Part shown: piece after piece, positions 57,873-64,000 of the stretch
Layout: every line of letters starts with the position of its first letter
How positions within the stretch are numbered: the stretch's first letter is position 1
Assembly: GCA_002373595.1 (NCBI GenBank)
Contig: DFKT01000026.1
Coordinates: 15,414-79,413, forward strand
Reading direction: 5' to 3'
DNA from: Lachnospiraceae bacterium UBA3638
GTDB lineage: Bacteria > Bacillota > Clostridia > Lachnospirales > Lachnospiraceae
Length of the DNA stretch: 64,000 nucleotides
Notes under the pieces: generated by a model
Database searches by the model: none
Told to the model about the DNA's origin: nothing
The model's input: only the letters and a program-made list of their open reading frames with translations
Program-made: the position numbers and the translations under genes

Positions 57873-59354
57873 CTATCCTCGCAATCCGATAACAGGACCG
57901 CCATTACCGTTAATATAATCAGCGTTTATGGTAACGGTTCCGATGCTCTCGTCCTTCGGGATCTCATACATGATATCAAGCATGAATTCCTCGATTATCG
58001 ATCTGAGCGCTCTCGCTCCGGTATCTCTCTCGAGAGCCTTTTCAGCGATCGCCTCAAGCGCATCATCGGTAAATTCCAGTTTTACTTCATCGAGCTCGAG
58101 CAGTTTCTGATACTGCTTGAGTATTGCATTTTTCGGCTCTTTGAGGATCCTTACGAGCATCTCTTTTGAGAGACTCTGAAGTGTAAATATGATCGGGAGT
58201 CTGCCGATAAACTCCGGTATCATTCCGAACTTCCGTATATCCTCGGTCGTAACCTTGGACAGAATATCCGTATCCTTGTCATATTTATCCTTAAGCTCCG
58301 ACTCAAATCCCATCGAAGACGACTTTGTGAGACGCTCCTTTATTATAACATCCAGATCCGGAAATGCACCTCCGCAGATAAAAAGAATATTTCTCGTATT
58401 TACGGTTGCAAGCGGGACCATGGCACCTTTGCTGGATGCGCCGACGGGAACTTCCACTTCGGCTCCCTCCAGGAGTTTGAGCATTCCCTGCTGAACGCTT
58501 TCTCCGGATACATCTCTGGTGTGGGTGTCTTTCTTTTTTGCGATCTTGTCTATCTCGTCTATGAAGACTATGCCTCTTTCCGCACGCTCCACATCATTAT
58601 CCGCTGCGGCAAGGAGTTTTGAAATAACGCTCTCTATATCGTCTCCTATGTATCCGGCTTCCGTGAGTGACGTCGCATCCGCAATAGCAAGCGGAACATC
58701 CAGGAGTCTGGCCAGGGTCCTTACGAGATATGTCTTTCCGCATCCCGTAGGTCCTATCATCAGCATGTTGGATTTCTCGATCTCTATCTCATCCATCGTA
58801 CCGGTAGCAACCCTCTTATAGTGATTGTACACAGCAACGCTCATAACCTTTTTAGCATGTTCCTGTCCCACGACATACTGGTCCAGGCTCTCCTTGATAC
58901 GATGAGGCGCCGGGATGTTCTTTATATCGATAACAGGCACCTGCCCGCCCTCTTTTTTCTTTTTCAGTTTTTGCTTGTTGGGGATCCCTCCGTCACCGCG
59001 AAGGTTTGCAAGATTGATAAAACTAAAGCCCGGGAACCCGCCCATGGGATTTCCTTTCCCATCATCACCTGTCCCGGGCATTACGGGCATGCCGGACACA
59101 GGTCCGAGCATTCCCTGATAATCAAACTGACTGACCGCATCCATCGTCTTGTGCATACAGTCGTTGCATACACAGATATTATTGGGCAGGTGGAACATCT
59201 CTCCGGCTTTGCTCGCGGGGCGTCTGCAGATGAAGCACACATCCTCGTAATCGTCGTTATTGCCCTTGCCCGCATCCTCAGTCTTTGATGCGTCGGCATG
59301 ACCTTCAGTCAGATCATCCTTCTTCAGATCGTCCTTTTCCAAATCGTCGTTCAT
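57873..59354 (-). CDS. clpX: ClpX unfoldase with extended N-terminus and linker
   Basis: 493 aa against the usual ~420. The zinc domain (Cys40-x2-Cys43, Cys63-x2-Cys66) is preceded by ~36 charged residues. A Gly/Pro/Met-rich linker with a Lys-rich end (~75-136) follows. The AAA+ core is complete: Walker A GPTGCGKT at 201-208, Walker B IVFIDEID, sensor and arginine residues (RDVSGESVQQGMLKLLEG), and the SMGF loop near residue 347 at the position of the ClpP-contacting IGF loop. It unfolds tagged substrates for ClpP. The usual tig-clpP-clpX order is not seen here; the gene follows the GT8-acyltransferase fusion. Confidence 0.92.
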   Translation of the reverse strand: MNDDLEKDDLKKDDLTEGHADASKTEDAGKGNNDDYEDVCFICRRPASKAGEMFHLPNNICVCNDCMHKTMDAVSQFDYQGMLGPVSGMPVMPGTGDDGKGNPMGGFPGFSFINLANLRGDGGIPNKQKLKKKKEGGQVPVIDIKNIPAPHRIKESLDQYVVGQEHAKKVMSVAVYNHYKRVATGTMDEIEIEKSNMLMIGPTGCGKTYLVRTLARLLDVPLAIADATSLTEAGYIGDDIESVISKLLAAADNDVERAERGIVFIDEIDKIAKKKDTHTRDVSGESVQQGMLKLLEGAEVEVPVGASSKGAMVPLATVNTRNILFICGGAFPDLDVIIKERLTKSSSMGFESELKDKYDKDTDILSKVTTEDIRKFGMIPEFIGRLPIIFTLQSLSKEMLVRILKEPKNAILKQYQKLLELDEVKLEFTDDALEAIAEKALERDTGARALRSIIEEFMLDIMYEIPKDESIGTVTINADYINGNGGPVIGLRG

Positions 59355-59399
59355 GTATTACTCCGTTATTCGCAAAACAGTATCTGCAGACAGGGTCTC

Positions 59400-61172
59400 T
59401 CATCCGATGCTTTCGCTGTAAGACAGTCTGACTCCGTAGGTAGATTCGTAGACCTCTCTCCAGTATGCGGCATTGGCATCCATCATCATCCTGATATTTT
59501 CCTTGCGGCTCTTCCCGGGATCGGGATAGATGGGTGCTCCGATATGTATAGTATATTCCTGTACATAGAAACCGTCATCTCCAAGTATATCACTGTCTTC
59601 CATAGTGATAAAGCACGGTAATACAGGAACCGAATTTCTCACCGCGAAGGTAAAACCTCCCTGCTTAAGAGGCTTGGGTTTGCGATAATTCCACCACATG
59701 CTCTGTTCAGGGTAAATAAGGAGAAAATCGCCTCTCCTGAGTACCGCATCCACCGATTTCGAAAACTTGCGGAGGGTCTCTTTGTTGGAGCTAAGGGGAA
59801 ATGTATCACAGTTCCTCATAAGCATCCCATAGAATCCGGGGAAGCTCGTGTAATTTCCCTCTCTTATCACGCGGTAGAATCTGCGCTTTTTCTGTCCCGA
59901 TGCCTCATATGCGAGCTGCATCGCAAAACTGTCATATGCATTGAAATGATTGCATGTGATCACAGCGCCGCTTTTTAAAGACGAATAGTTCTCTATTCCC
60001 TTGATCTCTTTGATTATCAGTTTCTTATCGGCTATCAGTTTGTTGACGAATCTTCTCGCAACCGAATATGCCAATTTTCTCTTTATCCTGCTCGATGGTT
60101 TCCTTCTCAGGTAATCTATCTGCTCAGGCAGGAGTTCCTTGGTCGGAGGATCGTTCTCCACGTCCTCATCAAATCTGCCTTCCCTCTCAAATTGCGCTAT
60201 GCGGTCGAGGATCTCCAGTCTGTCCTTTGACTTTGCGACTCCGCCCTTTACCATGTTCAGATAATTGTTTTCCTTTTCGGTCTCATACCTTGCAGTCTGC
60301 AAGAGTTTCTTCATCGACTCTTTGTCCCTTCTCCTGTCCTCATCCGTATAGGATTCAAGTTCATTTTGAAGCGCATCGTACATGGGAAGCTTTACGGCAT
60401 ACCTCCAGAAATACTCTCCGAATCTGCAATTCTTATAATGCCACGGCTTGGATGTCATGATATAGTGAATGATCTTGAAATCCTCCTTCTTCACAGTGAT
60501 ATCTCCAAACACCTCGACATTCCACGCCTGATCTATCCACTGTACTCTTCTTGCGCAGAGGATATTGAGATAGTCCTCATCCTGCGTAACGACAAAGCTG
60601 TATGTATCTACCAGATCAAGGAATTCTCCAAGAGTATCTTCCTTCCTGAATTCATCGCAATTGATAAGGAGTACTCCTGCGTTGAAAAATTCTCTCCTTC
60701 CGATGCCAAGGGATCTCTCGACATACTCCCCGTATACATCGGTCTGCATCATCGCCTGTTCGTGTGCCGCACCGACAAGACATGTTCCGAGATTTATATC
60801 ATAGAGATCGGCCACATCTCCGAGTACGACAGTATCACTGTCGATATAGACGGCCTTGTCATATCCCGGAAACATATCCGCTATGAACAGTCTGTAATAT
60901 GTGGTGTAGTTGTAGTAGTCTCTTATGGGGAGACGTTCCGCTATCCCTTCAAGTCTCTCCGTCACATCGACAAATCTGATCTCAAAGCGCTCATCGCCGC
61001 CTGTCATATCGTATATTTCTTTTTCCTGCTCGAAATAGATATCCGCACTAAGGATATGGATACGATAGATCGCATCCTGCCTGGCGTTATCCATGAGAGA
61101 TCTCAGCGATACCGCAGTATATTTCAGATACTTTGCATCAGTCGCAAAGAAAACCGGTATGATCTTTTTCAT
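59400..61172 (-). CDS. GT8 glycosyltransferase fused to PlsC-type acyltransferase
   Basis: 590 aa. Residues 1-265 are a GT8 retaining transferase (PVFFATDAKYLKYTAVSLRSL, metal site DSD at 111-113 in VYIDSDTVVLGD, FFNAGVLLIN, and HYIMTSKPWHY). A charged helical linker (~270-385) leads to a PlsC-like acyltransferase. Its catalytic His409-x4-Asp414 lies in CNHFNAYDSF, and YPEQSMWW at 487-494 stands at the usual PEG(T/S)R position. It is joined by a 4-base overlap to a stand-alone GT8 gene, itself after a stand-alone acyltransferase gene. The set may glycosylate and acylate one membrane lipid; the product is unknown. Confidence 0.87.
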   Translation of the reverse strand: MKKIIPVFFATDAKYLKYTAVSLRSLMDNARQDAIYRIHILSADIYFEQEKEIYDMTGGDERFEIRFVDVTERLEGIAERLPIRDYYNYTTYYRLFIADMFPGYDKAVYIDSDTVVLGDVADLYDINLGTCLVGAAHEQAMMQTDVYGEYVERSLGIGRREFFNAGVLLINCDEFRKEDTLGEFLDLVDTYSFVVTQDEDYLNILCARRVQWIDQAWNVEVFGDITVKKEDFKIIHYIMTSKPWHYKNCRFGEYFWRYAVKLPMYDALQNELESYTDEDRRRDKESMKKLLQTARYETEKENNYLNMVKGGVAKSKDRLEILDRIAQFEREGRFDEDVENDPPTKELLPEQIDYLRRKPSSRIKRKLAYSVARRFVNKLIADKKLIIKEIKGIENYSSLKSGAVITCNHFNAYDSFAMQLAYEASGQKKRRFYRVIREGNYTSFPGFYGMLMRNCDTFPLSSNKETLRKFSKSVDAVLRRGDFLLIYPEQSMWWNYRKPKPLKQGGFTFAVRNSVPVLPCFITMEDSDILGDDGFYVQEYTIHIGAPIYPDPGKSRKENIRMMMDANAAYWREVYESTYGVRLSYSESIG

Positions 61173-62002
61173 TTGATGCTCCCATCCTCAAAAGCTCTCT
61201 TAAGGTAAATATATTCATAAAGACAATCGTCAAACTCATCATATCCGAAGATCCTGTGGACCTTGGTGACCATCCACGGCTTGATATTATCCGTGTGCGG
61301 GTACGGAAGGTAGAACAGTCTCTTTGAAAAATGTCTGACCACAGTGGACTTGTGAAGGAATTTCTGATCATTGAATTTCTGCGGCAGCATCTTCTTTTTG
61401 GAAGAGCATCTCCATATCGCGCTCTCATCCGCAAAGAGAAGTTTCTTCCTTGCAAGAAGATCTCTCGATTTTACAAAGAGTCCGGTGTTCCCTATCTCCT
61501 TCATGTTAAGGAGAAGCACTCCCGCATTTATGAAATTGGGACTCACGAGATACTTGCCGTAATGATCCCTTGCAGCCGCATATTCGTATCCTTCGACATC
61601 GATATCATACAGAAGTTCTATCCCGCGGTTGAACATCAGATCCGCATCGAGATACAGCAGTTTTTCCGGCATATCGGGCACGACATCCGCCAGGAGTCTG
61701 AGGAGCGTATAAGGAGTACAGTATGCTCCTTCATTGGGTCCGCCGCCAAAATATTTCTTATAATACTCGGTGACATCTACCGCACGCACACTGCTTTCTT
61801 TGTTGTATCTCTTTACAAGACTGTCAAGAAAGCCCGCCTTCTCCTCTGAGATGGCGGTGTATTCCGGCTTTACTTCGGTAAGATTCATCGTATAGATATA
61901 TACGTTAAGCGCGGGATCATTCGACCTCTTAAGTATCGAAAGCAGGCATGTCATTATGCCGTCAAATACCTTATCATTTCCCGCAAATAAAATGTTGATC
62001 AT
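61169..62002 (-). CDS. Glycosyltransferase family 8
   Basis: 277 aa. Starts INILFAGNDKVFDGIMTCLLSIL. The metal-binding site is LLYLDADLMFN, FINAGVLLLNM follows, and the His/Lys-containing end reads VVRHFSKRLFYLPYPHTDNIKPW. GT8 enzymes are retaining galactosyl- or glucosyl-type transferases using UDP-sugars; this one has no membrane span. It overlaps both neighbours by 4 bases (acyltransferase upstream, GT8-acyltransferase fusion downstream), so the three proteins should be made together. The sugar is not predictable. Confidence 0.87.
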   Translation of the reverse strand: MINILFAGNDKVFDGIMTCLLSILKRSNDPALNVYIYTMNLTEVKPEYTAISEEKAGFLDSLVKRYNKESSVRAVDVTEYYKKYFGGGPNEGAYCTPYTLLRLLADVVPDMPEKLLYLDADLMFNRGIELLYDIDVEGYEYAAARDHYGKYLVSPNFINAGVLLLNMKEIGNTGLFVKSRDLLARKKLLFADESAIWRCSSKKKMLPQKFNDQKFLHKSTVVRHFSKRLFYLPYPHTDNIKPWMVTKVHRIFGYDEFDDCLYEYIYLKRAFEDGSIK

Positions 62003-62790
62003 GCTTCACCGTCTGCTTCTGTGCTCTTTACATATCGGATCATCTCGATATCACTGTTTTCCGATCTTTGTTTCATAGCATTATAGACCGCATCACGCAG
62101 TACATTTTGCTTATCTTTTACCTTAAGCGTCTCATCCGCTCTGAACGGTCCGTCTATATAGGTGACCAGTCTCGGTGTCTTCCGGAATCGTCTTTTCTGA
62201 TACGTATCCGTAAAACAGTATACCGGCAGGTCACTCTGTGCCGGATACCTGAAAGACTTCTCCGTAAAGGGTCTGATATCAGTATAGTACGGCCATATAT
62301 GTGCCTCCGGATATATCGCTATACCGTATCCCCTGCTCTCGAGCTTCCTGACAGCTCTTAAGAAATTCCCGGTACTTTCCGTATCGGCAGGGAGCGGCAA
62401 CGCGCCCATATAGGGTGTCATCCTTCCCAGTACGGGCATTGATACATTTTCGGGATTAACGATGACATATATATCCCGCGGCGATCCGACCATCGTCGGC
62501 ATGAGTGCATCCGCCATAAAATGCGTATGATTCCCGTAAATATAGAATGCTCCTTTTTCTCTCCTGCCCGGTTTATCACCGATGATCCTATGCCCAAAAT
62601 ACAGCCTGAGCCAGGCCTTGGCCAAAGGAGCAGCTATAATGCGATACAGTATAAAATGAATAAAGCGCCCCATGTAACCATCTCTTAAATAACGGTATGA
62701 GCCGTCGATCTTTCGAGGTGTTATGACAGCGCTTGAGAATTCATCATTCAGTTCATCGCGGTAGTAAATAACCCGTTTTTCCGTACTCAT
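61999..62790 (-). CDS. PlsC-like acyltransferase
   Basis: 263 aa from the ATG at 62790. An alternative ATG at 62811 lies in the loop of a 5' hairpin. The acyltransferase signature is GNHTHFMADAL: His88 with Asp94 (five intervening residues instead of four, a spacing I associate with a Bacillota subfamily). Later YPEAHIWPYYTD stands at the PEGTR site. A hydrophobic stretch near 40-62 suggests membrane association. It transfers an acyl chain, presumably to a glycerolipid or sugar-lipid acceptor. First gene of the glycolipid-like operon with a perfect promoter. Confidence 0.83.
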   Translation of the reverse strand: MSTEKRVIYYRDELNDEFSSAVITPRKIDGSYRYLRDGYMGRFIHFILYRIIAAPLAKAWLRLYFGHRIIGDKPGRREKGAFYIYGNHTHFMADALMPTMVGSPRDIYVIVNPENVSMPVLGRMTPYMGALPLPADTESTGNFLRAVRKLESRGYGIAIYPEAHIWPYYTDIRPFTEKSFRYPAQSDLPVYCFTDTYQKRRFRKTPRLVTYIDGPFRADETLKVKDKQNVLRDAVYNAMKQRSENSDIEMIRYVKSTEADGEA

Positions 62791-62798
62791 ATAAAATC

Positions 62799-62821
62799 GG
62801 GTGGCCCGCATCGGACCACCC
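62799..62821 (-). other. Hairpin at the 5' end of the acyltransferase transcript
   Basis: GGGTGGTCC (62821-62813) pairs with GGGCCACCC (62807-62799), nine pairs with one G-U, loop of five. It falls just at the expected transcription start, with only eight bases left before the ATG at 62790. It may also serve as a weak terminator for htrA (followed by GATTTTAT). Confidence 0.65.
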
Positions 62822-62825
62822 AAAA

Positions 62826-62854
62826 ATTATACTTTATACAGTTTTTTGTGTCAA
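62826..62854 (-). promoter_or_regulatory. Perfect-consensus promoter of the glycolipid-like operon
   Basis: TTGACA (62854-62849), 17-base spacer, TATAAT (62831-62826) on the minus strand, the strongest promoter match in the window. Located between htrA and the acyltransferase gene. Confidence 0.88.
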
Positions 62855-62882
62855 GGTGACGTAGTTTTTAAAACTACATCCA

Positions 62883-64000
62883 TCAGCCCATATCGGCAGG
62901 CTTCTTACCCAGGGTCAGCATGACCTTTTCCTCATGGTATTCACCGTTTTCGAGGCGCATATATACTACTTCCACCTCATCTCCCACTGTATAGTACTTG
63001 GTTACATTCTGCAGATCTGAATAGCTCTCTATCTCCTCTCCGGCAAATCCGGTTATGACATCGCCTTTCCTAAGTCCCGCTTTCTCCGCACCGGTATCCT
63101 CTATTACATCTGTTACATATATTCCGACAGGGATCCTGTAATATGCGGATGTCTGTGAGTCTATGGTCTGAAGTTTGATGCCGATATATCCCATATCCTC
63201 ATCGGAATAAACCGTGCGCGAGCTCTTCTCTATCAAGCTGCTGATAAGTTCGGTTACCGAAGAAACCGGTATCGCATAACCCATGCCTTCTACCGTTGTA
63301 CCTCCAAGCTTGTTGGAGTTGATACCGACGACCTCACCCTTCATATTGAGGAGTGCTCCGCCGGAATTACCGGGATTTATCGCTGCATTTGTCTGGATGA
63401 ATGTATTGGTATATCCGTCCTCGGTCTGCATCTCGCGATCAAGCGCACTTACAACTCCGTTAGTTACGGACAGGCCGTATCCGAGTGCATTTCCAATGGC
63501 GACAACCTCCTCGCCGAGTTCAAGCTTATCGCTGTCACCGATCTTTGCGATCGTTATCGCGCTCCTGGTGTCCGGGTCTACATCACCTTTCTGAACGGCA
63601 ACTACGGCTATATCCCGCTTCTTATCAGTTCCTTTGATGCTTGCGTTAACCGTAGTATCGTTAAAGAATATTACTTCGAGCTTGTTGGCATCCTTGACCA
63701 CATGATTATTGGTGACGATCAGATATTCGTCATCTGTCTCACCTATTATGATACCGCTTCCCGATGCAGGCACTTCCTGTGTGTATGAACCGCCAAAGAA
63801 GTTGTATGTCGTATTCGTGTAGTACTCGGTGATGCATACCATCGAAGGCATCGTACTCCTTGCAACATCACTGACATCCATCTTGGCACTGCTAAGGAGC
63901 GTGCTAACAGATCCTGCCGTATTTCCCGAAGGAGTCACCTGTGCCTGATCGGATGATTCCTGTGCACCCTCTCCCTCATCTTCCTGTCCGAAATTTGAGA
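62883..64000 (-). CDS. htrA: HtrA/DegP-type serine protease (5' end outside window)
   Basis: The reading frame is open to the window edge (about 371 codons visible, no start yet), so the N-terminus with the expected membrane anchor lies beyond 64000. The visible part starts with a Gln/Glu/Gly/Ser-rich linker. It is followed by the trypsin-like domain with catalytic His (TNNHVVKDA), Asp (KRDIAVVAV) and Ser (INPGNSGGALLNM), then one C-terminal PDZ domain (AGLRKGDVITGFAGEEI). It is an extracytoplasmic quality-control protease. An internal GTG at 63938 exists but has no Shine-Dalgarno. Likely transcribed separately from the acyltransferase operon. Confidence 0.93.
   Translation of the reverse strand, partial: SNFGQEDEGEGAQESSDQAQVTPSGNTAGSVSTLLSSAKMDVSDVARSTMPSMVCITEYYTNTTYNFFGGSYTQEVPASGSGIIIGETDDEYLIVTNNHVVKDANKLEVIFFNDTTVNASIKGTDKKRDIAVVAVQKGDVDPDTRSAITIAKIGDSDKLELGEEVVAIGNALGYGLSVTNGVVSALDREMQTEDGYTNTFIQTNAAINPGNSGGALLNMKGEVVGINSNKLGGTTVEGMGYAIPVSSVTELISSLIEKSSRTVYSDEDMGYIGIKLQTIDSQTSAYYRIPVGIYVTDVIEDTGAEKAGLRKGDVITGFAGEEIESYSDLQNVTKYYTVGDEVEVVYMRLENGEYHEEKVMLTLGKKPADMG

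Overview
The window looks like chromosomal DNA of a flagellated, xylan-using member of the Lachnospiraceae (Bacillota; Butyrivibrio/Roseburia-like). The evidence is the consistent A-rich Shine-Dalgarno sites and sigma-A type promoters, the comFC-yvyF and mreB-flgF-flgG synteny, a monoderm-type Tad pilus locus without secretin, the cdaA-cdaR-glmM operon, and a set of leaderless xylan-debranching enzymes. Almost everything is on the minus strand. Only a 38-aa small protein and a metal-export pair (HMA protein plus P1B ATPase) run on the plus strand. There are no rRNA, tRNA, CRISPR or insertion sequences that I can recognise. No stretch over 300 bases lacks a gene; the longest gaps are about 220-235 bases and hold promoters, leaders and terminators.

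Layout, left to right (transcription mostly right to left). 1-10363: exopolysaccharide cluster with five GT2/GT4 sugar transferases, a priming polyprenyl-phosphate sugar transferase, a Wzz-type protein with a degenerate kinase-like tail, an EpsG-like polymerase, two membrane proteins and the start of manC. 10401-10792: ptsH (HPr) with its own promoter and terminator. 10800-19290: an eight-gene, tightly packed operon recD2-comFC-yvyF-two membrane proteins-cdaA-cdaR-glmM (DNA repair, competence/flagellar synteny, c-di-AMP and cell-wall sugar supply). 19372-22706: mreB-flgF-flgG-flgJ. 22785-24363: queT behind a probable preQ1 riboswitch, with a GT2 gene. 24341-29683: Tad pilus operon with its own promoter. 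29702-29940: small divergent gene and a bidirectional terminator. 29924-34613: potABCD polyamine importer.

34641-51398 is a glucuronoarabinoxylan/pentose locus. It holds an SGNH esterase, GH115 alpha-glucuronidase, GH2, GH3 beta-xylosidase-like enzyme, xylulokinase, a sugar-sensor/diguanylate-cyclase fusion, an SDR and a fucose/arabinose-type isomerase. The enzymes lack signal peptides, so imported decorated xylo-oligosaccharides are probably trimmed in the cytoplasm and passed to the pentose phosphate pathway. 51501-54524: a membrane diguanylate cyclase and a GNAT-EPSP synthase fusion. 54633-56928: SmtB-type operator, metallochaperone-like HMA protein and Zn/Cd-type ATPase. 56929-59354: carbamate kinase and an extended ClpX. 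59400-62854: an acyltransferase, a GT8 and a GT8-acyltransferase fusion that together suggest a glycolipid pathway. 62883-64000: HtrA protease, cut by the window end.

The most unusual signals are three FliM-like N-terminal peptide repeats on the GH3 enzyme, the sugar-sensing diguanylate cyclase inside the xylan operon, the GT8/acyltransferase gene set, the GNAT-AroA fusion, a 38-aa membrane peptide with complete expression signals, and a tandem dyad array behind mreB.
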